This document shows, one piece after another, positions 1 to 8,578 of a DNA stretch of 64,000 nucleotides. Source of the DNA: UBA668 sp041394605 (lineage in GTDB: Bacteria > Actinomycetota > Acidimicrobiia > Acidimicrobiales > Ilumatobacteraceae); contig JAWKHX010000006.1 in the NCBI GenBank assembly GCA_041394605.1, forward strand, positions 124,001 through 188,000, read 5' to 3'. Under the pieces are notes generated by a model, which saw only the letters and a list, made by a program, of their open reading frames with translations, searched no databases and was not told the origin of the DNA. Each line of letters starts with the position of its first letter. Within the stretch, counting starts at the first letter, position 1. The position numbers and the translations under genes were made by a program.

Positions 1-777
1 CGGGCGCCAGCGGGGCATGAGGAAGCAGCTGAGGCCGACGTCGGTCTGGGCGAGCACGAGGAAGGCGTCGCACATCGGCGCCGACACGAAGTACTTGTGG
101 CCGACCAGCTCGTACGCCTGGCCAGTGCCGCCGCTGCCGATCGGGTACGCCCGGGTGGTGTTGGCCCGCACGTCCGAGCCGCCCTGCTTCTCCGTCATCG
201 CCATGCCGACGGTGAGGCCCAGCTTCTCGGCGTCGGGCACGTTGCGCGGGTCGTAGACGGTCTCGGTGATGCGCGGCTCCCACACCTCGGCCAGCTCCGG
301 CGTGGTGCGCAGCGCGGGGATGGAGGCGAACGTCATGGTGATCGGGCAGAGGTGTGCGGCCTCCGCCTGGGTCTGCAGGTAGAAGCGGGCGGCACGGGCC
401 ACGTGCGCGCCCTCCCCCGGCTCCCGCCACGGCGACGAGTGCAGGCCGTGCTCGATGGAGGTGCGCATGAGGCGGTGGTAGGCGGGGTGGAAGCGGACGA
501 GGTCCACCCGGTTGCCGAAGCGGTCGTGGGTGTCCAGCTCGGGCCCGAACTGGTTGGCCTGGGCGCCGAGCTCCAGGTACTCGGCTGTGCCGACCATGCG
601 CCCGAAGGCGTGGAGGGACTGGTCCGCCCACGCCGCACCATGGCGGTGGACGGCCTCGACGAGCGCCCGGTCCTCGCCGTAGAGATCGAGGTCGACGAGA
701 TCGCTCGACACGTTGATGACCTCGTGGGTCGCGGCCGGGAAGGTGCCGTGCTCCCGGACGTCGTCGGCAGCGGTCAT
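1..777 (-). CDS. Acyl-CoA dehydrogenase, AidB-like (3' part outside window)
   Basis: Only the N-terminal 259 codons are present; the gene runs off the left edge. The start is the ATG at 777. The protein shows the AidB/isovaleryl-CoA-dehydrogenase-type motif MTEKQGGSDVRANTT around residue 210, followed by a helix-strand region with GHKYFVSAPMCDAFLVLAQT, which is the flavin-contacting middle domain of COG1960 proteins. AidB-type members bind FAD and are linked to alkylation response or branched-chain acyl-CoA oxidation. Which role applies cannot be told from the fragment. The gene upstream of it in this orientation is the Tat-exported protein at 797-1786. Confidence 0.8.
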   Translation of the reverse strand, partial: MTAADDVREHGTFPAATHEVINVSSDLVDLDLYGEDRALVEAVHRHGAAWADQSLHAFGRMVGTAEYLELGAQANQFGPELDTHDRFGNRVDLVRFHPAYHRLMRTSIEHGLHSSPWREPGEGAHVARAARFYLQTQAEAAHLCPITMTFASIPALRTTPELAEVWEPRITETVYDPRNVPDAEKLGLTVGMAMTEKQGGSDVRANTTRAYPIGSGGTGQAYELVGHKYFVSAPMCDAFLVLAQTDVGLSCFLMPRWRP

Positions 778-796
778 GGCCTCACCTCGGCAGGCG

Positions 797-1786
797 TCAG
801 AGGTAGTAGCCGGTGATGTCGACGATGGCGTTGGCCGAGGCGCCGGCGCCGCCGGCCACGATGGTGAGTTGGCGAGAACCGTTCAGCGCGCAGACGATGC
901 CGTTGGCGATGTTCTCGCCGGTCGTCCAGTTCACGCTCGATGCATTCACCGTCGTGTTGCCCCCCGGGTTGACCGCGAAGTAGCCCGTGGCGACGGGGTT
1001 GGCGGCAGTGATGTTCAACGACACCGCCCGTGCGCCCGCCGGCACGAAGTCGGTCTGCACGACGGCACCGCCGGAAGGGTTGATCCGGTCCGCCACCGAG
1101 ATGGTGATGTTGTTGCCGCTGGCCAGCGGGCCGGGCCCGCCCTGCGCGGGCCGGGAGTCGTACACCCGGCCCGGCGTGACCGTGCGGTACGACAGGGAGG
1201 CCGGAATGACGCCGAGCCGCACGGCCTTGATGTGCATGCCCGGTAGGCCTTTCGCGTTGAAGAAGAAGTTGCCCTCGGCGTCGATGACCTGCGTGCCGGT
1301 CGAGGTGAGCGGATTCTCCAACGACTGACCATCGGGGATGTCGACGCTGACACCGAAGGTGTAGGTAAGGGAGTTGACGTCGTTCGAGAAGCGGGCCAGG
1401 TCAAGATACGAGGCACTGCCACTGGCGTTGTCGACCCAGACCGTCATCTCCCGCACCACGGTCCCCACCGGGAGCGTCACCGGGGCCTGGAAGTCGTCTT
1501 CGCTGGCGACCGTCGCCCCGAGCGCTCCGATGTTGCGGCCGCTGGCCAGGCCCTTCGGGAAGAACGCAGCGCCGCTGTAGCTGTAGTACTCGTACGCCGG
1601 GTTGGTGGCCGGAATGGACTGGAGGCTGCCGTCGCCGACCTCCCGCCGCTGCCGGCCAAACAGCGTCGACCCGGTCTCGCCCTCGGCGGCGACGGTCGAG
1701 GCACCCGCCAGCGACACCGCCGCCGCGGATCCGGCGGCGCCGAGAAGGCGTCGGCGGGTGAACACACCATTGGGGCTCGCGGGCAT
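797..1786 (-). CDS. Tat-exported surface protein, function unknown
   Basis: 329 aa. The start at 1786 is chosen because GGAAGGAG lies just upstream and because it places a twin-arginine signal at the N terminus: FTRRRLLGAAGSAAAVSLAG, then an AEG-type cleavage region. The C-terminal half, from about residue 210, starts with YRTVTPGRVYDSRP and ends with NAIVDITGYYL. It matches a beta-rich domain that recurs in secreted actinobacterial proteins, with a typical start R.YDTR, a middle AVSLNITA.NP and an end VDI.GYY. No catalytic residues are recognised. A cell-surface or extracellular role is inferred from the signal and domain only. Upstream in-frame codons as far as 1933 lack a ribosome-binding site. 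Confidence 0.75.
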   Translation of the reverse strand: MPASPNGVFTRRRLLGAAGSAAAVSLAGASTVAAEGETGSTLFGRQRREVGDGSLQSIPATNPAYEYYSYSGAAFFPKGLASGRNIGALGATVASEDDFQAPVTLPVGTVVREMTVWVDNASGSASYLDLARFSNDVNSLTYTFGVSVDIPDGQSLENPLTSTGTQVIDAEGNFFFNAKGLPGMHIKAVRLGVIPASLSYRTVTPGRVYDSRPAQGGPGPLASGNNITISVADRINPSGGAVVQTDFVPAGARAVSLNITAANPVATGYFAVNPGGNTTVNASSVNWTTGENIANGIVCALNGSRQLTIVAGGAGASANAIVDITGYYL

Positions 1787-1847
1787 CGGGGCTCCTTCCC
1801 TCGGTGGGCGGAACGTAGCACAGACGTCCGGCAGGCCCCGCTGGCCC

Positions 1848-2542
1848 CTATCGGCCGAGGGTGTACCTGCGGGCGACACGGTCGACGCCGGTGACCCTCC
1901 AACCGTCATCGAGGTGCGGCGCCATCGCGTCACGAATGGCCAGGCGTGCCTGGAGCGCCTCGGGGGCTGAGGCTGCGATCTGCTCCGGGCTCACCGGCGG
2001 CACGTCCAGCACGAACACCTCCGTGAACGCGGGTCGGGGGCGTTCGAGTTCCCACTGGACCGTGAGCCGGTCGCTGGGCAATGAGCCGTTGATCCCGCCC
2101 AGCGCGCCGTAGTGGTTGACGTGGTACGTCACGCCGAGCGCGCCGAGCTTGTTGAGGTTGAGGTGGGCGTTGGTGAGCTGCATGGGGTCGAACGTCCAGC
2201 GCATCGCGGTGATGCCGTTGTCCACGCACCACTCGGCCTGACGGCGCTTCAGCGCCTCGCCCAGCCCGTGGCGGCGGTACTCGGGGTCGACCGCCATGTA
2301 GTGGAGTGCAGGACACGCTCGTCGAACGTGCGGAAGCCGAACACGGAGCCGACGATGCGGTCGCTGCTGAAAGCACCGATCGCCATCCCACCCTCGGTGA
2401 TGCAGGCGACCAGCATGTTGACCGAGACCCGGTCGTCGTCACCGCCCCAGATTCGCCCCTCGAACTCCGGCAGCACCGCCAACTCGTCGGCGTGGCGAAG
2501 GACGCGGAACTCGATGCCGGCGGACCCGCTTCCGACGCTCAC
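1848..2542 (-). CDS. GNAT-superfamily acetyltransferase (one frameshift near 2301)
   Basis: The reading starts at a GTG at 2542 that overlaps the stop of the enolase-superfamily gene (GTGA), with GGTGGAGA upstream. The N-terminal part (EFRVLRHADELAVLPEFE ... GSVFGFRTFDERVLHS) and the C-terminal part (MAVDPEYRRHGLGEALKRRQ ...) are in different frames. Adding one C to a CC run near 2301 gives LHSHYMAVDPEYRRHGLG, the expected acetyl-CoA loop context (R-R-H-G-L-G). The corrected protein is about 231 aa. The tight coupling to an N-acylamino-acid-racemase/OSBS-type enzyme suggests the pair acts on acylated amino acids; this is inference. Confidence 0.72.
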
Positions 2543-3648
2543 GGCCGGACGGTCTCCACCTGTTCGGTGACCTCGTCGAGGAAGGCCCGGTCGAGGGTGA
2601 CGCCGATGCCGGGGCCCTGCGGCACCGGCATCCAGCCGTTCGTGGCCTCCAGTTGCTGCTCGGTGATGTCGCGGGCGTAGGTGCGGCTGGCCGAGGCCGT
2701 GTCGCCCGGGTAGACGAACCCCGGCATGGTGGCGAGGTGGATGTTGTGGGCCCGGCCGATGCCGGTCTCCAGCATCCCGCCGCACCACATCGGCACGTCA
2801 CGGGCCACGCACATGTCGTGGATGTCGCGGGTGGCCTGGAGCCCGCCGACCCGGCCGACCTTCAGGTTCACCACCGAGCAGGCCTGAAGGTCCAGCGCGG
2901 CTTTGACGCGGGCCGGCGAGGTGAGCGTCTCGTCCAGGCAGATGGGGGTCTCCAGCATGAGGGCGAGCGCAGCATGGTCCACCATGTCGTCCCAGTGGAG
3001 GGGCTGCTCGATGTAGTGCAGGCCGAAGCCGTCGATGCGGTGGAGCGCGTCGGTCATGTCCAGCGTGTACGCCGAGTTGGCGTCCACCGTGAGCTCGATG
3101 TCGGGGTGGACGGCCCGCACCGCGGCGAGGAGGTCCACATCCCAGCCGGGTTCGATCTTCAGCTTCACCCGCTGGTAGCCCTGCTCCACGTGCCGGGTGA
3201 CGTTGTCCACCGTCTGCTCGATGGTGGCGGTCATGCCCAGGCTGGCGCCGACGGGGATGGTGGTGCGCTCGCCACCCAGCAGGCTGCGCAGCGGGACGCC
3301 GCGCTGGCGGGCGAAGCAGTCCCACACCGCGAGCTCCAGCGCCGTCTTGGCCATCGGGTTGCCCCGCCAGCGGGCCCAGCGGCCGGCCACGAGCTCGGAC
3401 GGGTGGTCGCACCCGTTCGCCAGCAGGTCGGGGGCGAACGCGCTGCGGAGAAGGTGCAGCGCACCGGGCAGGGTTTCCTCCCGGTACATCGGGAACGGGT
3501 CCATCACGCCCTCGCCGTAGCCCTCCACCCCCTCGGAGCGGACGGTGACGATGAGCGCGTGCTTCTCGGCCTCCTCCCCGAACGACGTTTTGAACGGGGA
3601 ACGGTACGGGAGCCGGACGATCCGCAGCTCCACCTCGTCGATGCGCAT
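2539..3648 (-). CDS. Enolase-superfamily enzyme, o-succinylbenzoate synthase / N-acylamino-acid racemase type
   Basis: 369 aa, full length for the MLE subgroup. Visible active-site elements are KLK at 162-164 (general acid/base), Asp189 in VDAN, Glu214 in YIEQPL and Asp239 in CLDETLTS (Mg2+ ligands), and Lys263 in NLKVGRVGG (second base). These define OSBS/NSAR enzymes, which either dehydrate SHCHC in menaquinone synthesis or racemise N-acylamino acids. No other men genes are nearby, and the gene overlaps a GNAT acetyltransferase by 4 bases, so the racemase role looks more likely. The sequence alone does not decide between the two activities. Confidence 0.85.
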   Translation of the reverse strand: MRIDEVELRIVRLPYRSPFKTSFGEEAEKHALIVTVRSEGVEGYGEGVMDPFPMYREETLPGALHLLRSAFAPDLLANGCDHPSELVAGRWARWRGNPMAKTALELAVWDCFARQRGVPLRSLLGGERTTIPVGASLGMTATIEQTVDNVTRHVEQGYQRVKLKIEPGWDVDLLAAVRAVHPDIELTVDANSAYTLDMTDALHRIDGFGLHYIEQPLHWDDMVDHAALALMLETPICLDETLTSPARVKAALDLQACSVVNLKVGRVGGLQATRDIHDMCVARDVPMWCGGMLETGIGRAHNIHLATMPGFVYPGDTASASRTYARDITEQQLEATNGWMPVPQGPGIGVTLDRAFLDEVTEQVETVRP

Positions 3649-3657
3649 GCCCCGGTT

Positions 3658-5472
3658 CTACCAGGTGTCGATGTGGGGGCGCTTCTTGCCGTGACGGGGG
3701 GCTGGGGCGCGGGCGGCGCCGAGGATGGCGGAGATCCAGCGACGGGTGTCGGCCGGGTCGATGACGTCGTCGATCTCGAAGTGGCTGGCCACGTTGACGG
3801 CCTTGCCGATCTCGTACATCCGGTCGACCATCGTCTGGAACGTGGCCTCGCGCTCCGCGGGGTCCTCGATGGCGGCCAGCTCGTTACGGTAGCCAAGGCG
3901 CACGGCGCCCTCCAGGCCCATCCCGCCGAACTCGCCAGTGGGCCAGGCGACGCACGCCGCCGGCGCCTTGGTGCTGCCGCCCATCATCGCCTGCGCGCCC
4001 AGCCCGTAGCTCTTGCGCAGCACGATGCTGACCATCGGCACCGACACGTTCGCGCCCGTGACGAACAGGCGGCTGCAGTGGCGCACCAGCGCGGTCTTCT
4101 CGACCTCCGGCCCGACCATCATCCCGGGCGTGTCCACCAGCGTGACCACGGGGATGTCGTAGGCATCGCAGAGCTGCAGGAAGCGTGCGGCCTTGTCCGC
4201 CCCGTCGCTGTCGATCGCCCCGGCCAGGTGGCCCGGGTTGTTGGCCACCACGCCGACCGGCCGGCCTTCCACACGAGCGAATGCCGTCACCATCCCGAGC
4301 CCGAAGTCGCGTCGCAGCTCCAGCACGCTGCCCGTGTCGAACAGGCCGCGGATGACGGCGTGCACGTCGTAGGCCCGCTTGCGGTCCTCCGGGATCACGT
4401 GGCGCAGCTCGCGCTGGTCGGCGCACTCCCATGCCTCTGTCACACCTTGGAAGTAGCCGAGGTACTGCTTGGCGACGGCAATGGCCTCCGCCTCGTCCTT
4501 CACCACGACGTCCACCACGCCGTTGGCCCGCTGCACGTCGATCGGCCCGATGGCCGTCGGCTCGAAGACACCGAGCCCGCCGCCCTCGATCATCGCCGGG
4601 CCGCCCATCCCGATGTTGCTGTCCTCCGTGGCGATGACCACGTCGCAACAGCCGAGGATGGCCGCGTTGCCGGCGAAGCAGTAGCCGGCGTTCACACCCA
4701 CCAGCGGGACCCGGCCGGACAGCTGGGCCCAGAACATGAACGCCAGGCAGTCCAGGCCGCTGACGCCGATCATGTCCGTGTCGCCGGGCCGCCCGCCGCC
4801 GCCCTCGGTGAGGAACACGACGGGCGTGTGCAGTTGCTCGGCCAGCTCGAACAGGCGGTCCTTTTTTCGGTGGTTCTGCCCGCCCTGGGTGCCGGCGAGC
4901 ACGGTGTAGTCGTAGGACATGGCGATCACCGGCTTGCCGTTCACCGTGCCGAGGCCACCGATCATCCCGTCCGCCGGCGTGCGGGCAATCAGGTCCTCCA
5001 GGCTCCGGCGGCGGCGCTGCGGAGCGATGACCACCGGCCCGTACTCGACGAACGAGCCGTCGTCCACCAGGTCGTACACGTTCTCGCGGGCCGTGCGGCG
5101 GCCGACCTTGCGGCGCTTGGCCACGGCGTCGGGGCGGGCGGCGTCCAGGCCGACCTCGTGGCGGGCCACCACCTCGGCCAGGTCGTCACGGATGTGGGCG
5201 GGGTCCTCCACCGCGGCGGCCACTACTTCGGCCACCTCGACCGCGCCGGGCTGCAGGCGAGCCACCCAGGCGCCTTCCATCACGGTGTGCCCCGCCTCCA
5301 CCAGCAGTTCGGCGACGGTGCCGTCCTCCGGGGCGTCGATCGAGTGGTGCATCTTCATCGACTCGATCAGCATCAACTGCTGGCCCGCACGCACCTGCTG
5401 CCCGGCGGTGACGTCGATGGTGACGATGGTGCCCTGCATGGGCGCGGACACGGCGACGAGATGATCCCCCAT
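3658..5472 (-). CDS. Acyl-CoA carboxylase carboxyltransferase with N-terminal biotinyl domain
   Basis: 604 aa from the ATG at 5472. Residues 1-75 are a biotinyl/lipoyl domain with the attachment motif ESMKM (biotin Lys40). From about residue 110 to the end runs a carboxyltransferase of the acetyl/propionyl-CoA carboxylase beta type. Its N lobe has GGARTPADGMIGG-like and GGGGRPGDTD elements, and its C lobe has NNPGHLAGAIDSDGADKAARF, DTPGMMVG and GAQAMMGG. The enzyme would transfer CO2 from carboxybiotin to an acyl-CoA. The biotin carboxylase partner is not in the window. In-frame codons upstream of 5472 run through the palindrome at 5502-5548 and are not taken as coding. Confidence 0.85.
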   Translation of the reverse strand: MGDHLVAVSAPMQGTIVTIDVTAGQQVRAGQQLMLIESMKMHHSIDAPEDGTVAELLVEAGHTVMEGAWVARLQPGAVEVAEVVAAAVEDPAHIRDDLAEVVARHEVGLDAARPDAVAKRRKVGRRTARENVYDLVDDGSFVEYGPVVIAPQRRRRSLEDLIARTPADGMIGGLGTVNGKPVIAMSYDYTVLAGTQGGQNHRKKDRLFELAEQLHTPVVFLTEGGGGRPGDTDMIGVSGLDCLAFMFWAQLSGRVPLVGVNAGYCFAGNAAILGCCDVVIATEDSNIGMGGPAMIEGGGLGVFEPTAIGPIDVQRANGVVDVVVKDEAEAIAVAKQYLGYFQGVTEAWECADQRELRHVIPEDRKRAYDVHAVIRGLFDTGSVLELRRDFGLGMVTAFARVEGRPVGVVANNPGHLAGAIDSDGADKAARFLQLCDAYDIPVVTLVDTPGMMVGPEVEKTALVRHCSRLFVTGANVSVPMVSIVLRKSYGLGAQAMMGGSTKAPAACVAWPTGEFGGMGLEGAVRLGYRNELAAIEDPAEREATFQTMVDRMYEIGKAVNVASHFEIDDVIDPADTRRWISAILGAARAPAPRHGKKRPHIDTW

Positions 5473-5501
5473 GCCCGCCGACCGTACCCCCTGCCCCCCA
5501 G

Positions 5502-5548
5502 CAAGTTGGCGTTGAGGTGCGGCAGGACCGCATCTCAGCGCCAACTTG
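5502..5548. repeat. 47-bp intergenic palindrome, family 1, copy 1
   Basis: Arms of 21 bases begin CAAGTTGGCG and end CGCCAACTTG around a five-base CAGGA loop. The two arm differences are G-U compatible, so this copy can form an almost complete stem. It lies between the divergent starts at 5472 and 5580. Three more copies of exactly 47 bp are at 54823, 54884 and 62914. Confidence 0.85.
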
Positions 5549-5565
5549 GGAAGGTGGGGGCGGGC

Positions 5566-5571
5566 TAGGGT
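5566..5571 (+). promoter_or_regulatory. -10 box of a leaderless promoter for the LigD-type polymerase gene
   Basis: TAGGGT with eight bases to the ATG at 5580. No Shine-Dalgarno sequence is placed for that start. This is the actinobacterial leaderless pattern, also seen before at least ten other genes in the window. Confidence 0.6.
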
Positions 5572-5579
5572 CCGCTGCC

Positions 5580-6617
5580 ATGAGCGAGGGGGTCGACCTG
5601 GAGGTCGCCGGGCGCACTGTCACCGTCACCAATCCGGACAAGGTGATGTTCCAGGCCCGCGGCGACACCAAGCTGGACCTCGTCCGCTACTACCTGGCGG
5701 TCGGCGACGCGGTGATGCGCCAGATGGACGACCGGCCGGTCCTCCTCCAGCGCTTCCCCAACGGCGCCCACGGCAGCAACTTCTTCCAGAAGCGGATCCC
5801 CGACGGGGCGCCGGACTGGCTGCACACCGTCACGGTCCAGACCCCCAACGGCACCCCGTCCCGGGCGTTGGTGATCGCCGACCTCGCCCACCTCGTGTGG
5901 GCCGTCAACCTTGGGTGCCTCGGCTTCCACTCCTGGCCCGTGCGAGCGAGCGACCTCGAGCACTGCGACGAACTGCGCATCGACCTCGACCCCGGCCCGG
6001 GCACGAACTACACGATGGCCAAGGAGGCTGCGCACGAGACCCACCGCCTGCTTGGTGACATCGGCATCACGGGGTACATCAAGACGTCCGGCAACCGTGG
6101 CCTGCACGTCTACGTTCGCCTCGCCCCAACGCACGACAGCGTGGCCGTCCGCAGCGCCGCCGTCGCCGTCGCCCGCGAACTGGCCCGCCGGCGCCCGGAC
6201 CTGATCACCGACGCCTGGTGGAAGGAGGAGCGCGGCGCCCGCATCTTCGTGGACTTCAACCAGAACGCCCCGCACAAGACCGTGTTCGCGCCGTGGTCGG
6301 TACGGGCGCTGGACCACGCGCCGGTGAGCTTCCCGTTTCCATGGGCGCTGCTGGACACGCTGCAGCCGCACGACATGACGATCGCCACCGTGCCCGCCTG
6401 GGTGGCCGAGCGCGGCGATGCCTGGGCGGCGATGAACGACGCCCCGCAGCCGATGGAGCCGTTCCTGGAGATGGTGGGGCGCGACCAGGCGGCCGGCCTG
6501 CCCGATGCCCCGTGGCCGCCCGTGTACCCGAAGATGGCCGGCGAGCCGCCGCGTGTTGCCCCGAGTCGGGCCAAGAAGCCCAAGGCTCCGCCGGCGGCGC
6601 AGGACGCTGGCGCGTGA
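5580..6617 (+). CDS. Stand-alone LigD-type polymerase/primase domain protein
   Basis: 345 aa. It matches the polymerase module of bacterial NHEJ ligase D (archaeo-eukaryotic primase fold): TNPDKVMF near residue 17, the catalytic Asp pair D135-x-D137 in RIDLDPGPG, KTSGNRGLHVYV at 168-179, and a third Asp (D225) in RIFVDFNQNA. There is no ligase or nuclease domain. The last 25 residues form a Lys/Pro/Ala-rich tail. LigD polymerases fill or extend ends during double-strand break repair. Single-domain versions are common in actinobacteria and may act with Ku or in repair synthesis. The next gene overlaps it by four bases. Confidence 0.88.
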   Translation: MSEGVDLEVAGRTVTVTNPDKVMFQARGDTKLDLVRYYLAVGDAVMRQMDDRPVLLQRFPNGAHGSNFFQKRIPDGAPDWLHTVTVQTPNGTPSRALVIADLAHLVWAVNLGCLGFHSWPVRASDLEHCDELRIDLDPGPGTNYTMAKEAAHETHRLLGDIGITGYIKTSGNRGLHVYVRLAPTHDSVAVRSAAVAVARELARRRPDLITDAWWKEERGARIFVDFNQNAPHKTVFAPWSVRALDHAPVSFPFPWALLDTLQPHDMTIATVPAWVAERGDAWAAMNDAPQPMEPFLEMVGRDQAAGLPDAPWPPVYPKMAGEPPRVAPSRAKKPKAPPAAQDAGA

Positions 6618-7399
6618 GCCTGCTCCCCGTCGCCGACCGCTGGTTCGAGCGCACCCGCATCGATGATGCCATCACGCTCCTGTGGGAGCCGCATGTCATT
6701 CCGCTGATGCGTTGCAACATCTGGCACGTCCGCGGGCGCGACCGCGACATGGTGGTGGACACGGGAATGGGCCTGACCAGCCTGGTGGCGGCGATGGCCG
6801 ACCTCCTGAATGCCACCGGCCGCCCCGTGGTGGCCGTTGCCACACACGGTCACGACGACCACATCGGCAACCACCACGAGTTCGCCGACGTCGTCGCCCA
6901 CCCGTTGGAAGCCCCACTGCTCGCCGACCCGCCGCTGCGCTCGCTCGCGCCGCGCGAGGCGTGGGGCGACGAGGTGGTCGATGCGTTGGAGGCGTCCGGC
7001 TACCCGATCCCCGACCCGTACTTCGTGGACGCGGTGCCGCCGAGCTTCGTCGTCGAGAGGTTCCGCCAGCAGGCCGTGCGTGCCGTCCGCACCGTGGACG
7101 AGGGCGACATCATCGACCTCGGCGACCGGGCGTTCGAGGTGCTGCACCTGCCCGGCCACTCCCCGGGGTCCATCGGCCTGTGGGACGTCGCCAGCGGCAC
7201 CCTGTTCAGTGGCGACGCGATCTACGACGGGCCGCTGCTCGACGAACTGCCCGGCAGCGACATCGCCGCCTACTGCCGCACGATGGACCGGCTGCTGACG
7301 CTCCCCGTGGATGTGGTGCATGGCGGCCACGATCCCAGCTTCGGCCGCACCCGGCTGCACGAACTGGCCCAGGCGTACCTGGCCTACCGGCGCGACTAG
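6614..7399 (+). CDS. Metallo-beta-lactamase-fold hydrolase
   Basis: 261 aa, with a GTG start at 6614 overlapping the previous stop as GTGA. The metal-binding signature is THGHDDHIG near residue 78. It is followed by the HLPGHSPGSIGLW histidine and FSGDAIYDGP aspartate motifs and a late VHGGHDPSF histidine, the usual ligand set for a two-metal site. The substrate is not known. The overlap with the LigD-type polymerase implies co-translation, so a role in nucleic-acid or nucleotide processing is possible. The motif spacing fits general MBL hydrolases (glyoxalase II-like) rather than beta-CASP nucleases. Confidence 0.82.
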   Translation: MSLLPVADRWFERTRIDDAITLLWEPHVIPLMRCNIWHVRGRDRDMVVDTGMGLTSLVAAMADLLNATGRPVVAVATHGHDDHIGNHHEFADVVAHPLEAPLLADPPLRSLAPREAWGDEVVDALEASGYPIPDPYFVDAVPPSFVVERFRQQAVRAVRTVDEGDIIDLGDRAFEVLHLPGHSPGSIGLWDVASGTLFSGDAIYDGPLLDELPGSDIAAYCRTMDRLLTLPVDVVHGGHDPSFGRTRLHELAQAYLAYRRD

Positions 7400-7582
7400 C
7401 GCGTCGCTCCCAAGTCGGGGCCAGATCGTGTTGTCGCGGAATCTGAGGCGATCTTGTCGCAGCTTCTTCTCGTATCCGGACCCGGTTCACGTGCGGGCGC
7501 TGGAAGCGTGGCCGTACATGCCAATCCGGTCACGGGTACTCTGGATGTCGTGCGATTGCAGCTCTCTCGTTCGAGTGTGTGC

Positions 7583-7945
7583 ATGGCTGATGACGCGTAT
7601 GCACCGCACGAAGCGGACATCGAGTTCGGCGACGAGGTCTCTCTCGTAGAGATCCTCGAGTGTCTCCGTCGTCAGAAGTACTTGCCCACGATCGGGCCAG
7701 ATGCGACGTGGCTGGTCAGTGCAGGAAGAGACGGTCGCCCGCTCGCCGTAGTTTCGGAACGCTGGGACAGTCCGCAGATGGTGGCTCCCGTCGCGATGCT
7801 GTCCGACCCGGAACGCAGTCTCTACTTCTCGTATCTGTGGGGCTGCGACGCAGCAGCACTCCTACGCGACCTTCGGATGCAGGGACACTCCCCGTGGGAG
7901 GACGACTCGTTCTGCCGCTCGCAGTACCACCAACGACCCTCGTAG
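7583..7945 (+). CDS. Orphan protein of unknown function
   Basis: 120 aa from the ATG at 7583, or up to 163 aa if an upstream start at 7454 is used. Neither has a convincing ribosome-binding site. The product is acidic, with no signal peptide or membrane segment, and has the stretches FGDEVSLVEILECLRRQKY and SERWDSPQMVAPVAMLSDPE. I recognise no family. Codon choice (TCT, CGT, GTA, TTG) is noticeably less GC-biased than in both neighbours, suggesting recent acquisition. It lies between the MBL gene and the convergent mycothiol pair. The 183 bases at 7400-7582 hold no other supported feature. Confidence 0.5.
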   Translation: MADDAYAPHEADIEFGDEVSLVEILECLRRQKYLPTIGPDATWLVSAGRDGRPLAVVSERWDSPQMVAPVAMLSDPERSLYFSYLWGCDAAALLRDLRMQGHSPWEDDSFCRSQYHQRPS

Positions 7946-7951
7946 GGGCGC

Positions 7952-8578
7952 CTAGAGGCCGAGTTCGCCGGCCCTGGCCAGCACCCTCTCCCGTTCGGCG
8001 CCGATGGTGGTGCTGTCGCCGTGGCCGGTGTGGACGATGGTGTGATCGGGCAGGCTCAGCAGCCGGTCGCGGATGCTCCGCAGGATGGTCGGCTCGTCGC
8101 TGTAGCTGCGCCCGGTGGCCCCGGGGCCGCCGCAGAACAGGGTGTCACCGGAGAACACCACGCCGCCCGCTGCGTCGTGGAAGCAGCAGCAGCCCGGCGA
8201 GTGACCGGGAGTGTGCAGCACACCCAACTCGTGGCCGGCGATGCGCAGCACCTCGCCGGCGGCCAACTCCCCGTCGGGTGTGGCACCCGGCCACACGACC
8301 TCCCACAGCATCCGGTCCAGGGAGTGCAGCAGGATCGGCGCATCCACCGCGTCGCGCAGCGGGACCGCTGCGTTGATGTGGTCGTTGTGGCCGTGGGTCA
8401 GCACGATGGCCCGCACCCGCCGGCCGTTCACCGCGGCGGCAATCGACGCTGCGTCGTGGGCGGCATCGAACACGATCACCTCCCGGTCGTCGCCGACCAG
8501 CCAGATGTTGTTGGTGACCTCCCACTCGCCGCCGTCGAGGGCGAAGATCCCGTCCGTGGTGACGAGCTCGATCCCCAT
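7952..8578 (-). CDS. MBL-fold hydrolase of the mycothiol formaldehyde pathway
   Basis: 208 aa. It has THGHNDHINA near residue 60, HTPGHSPGCCCF, FSGDTLFCGG and VHTGHGDSTTIG, the glyoxalase-II-like ligand pattern. The start overlaps the stop of mscR (ATGA). In actinobacteria this pair is conserved: MscR oxidises S-hydroxymethyl-mycothiol, and the neighbouring MBL protein is a candidate S-formyl-mycothiol hydrolase that would release formate and mycothiol. The pathway role comes from context; the fold is seen directly. Confidence 0.82.
   Translation of the reverse strand: MGIELVTTDGIFALDGGEWEVTNNIWLVGDDREVIVFDAAHDAASIAAAVNGRRVRAIVLTHGHNDHINAAVPLRDAVDAPILLHSLDRMLWEVVWPGATPDGELAAGEVLRIAGHELGVLHTPGHSPGCCCFHDAAGGVVFSGDTLFCGGPGATGRSYSDEPTILRSIRDRLLSLPDHTIVHTGHGDSTTIGAERERVLARAGELGL

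Noticed and set aside
2653..5568. A 971-codon plus-strand open frame opposite the carboxyltransferase and racemase genes
   Set aside because: It is low-complexity (His/Arg/Gly/Val-rich) with no domain, and lies opposite genes with clear motifs. High-GC DNA leaves the antisense frame open.
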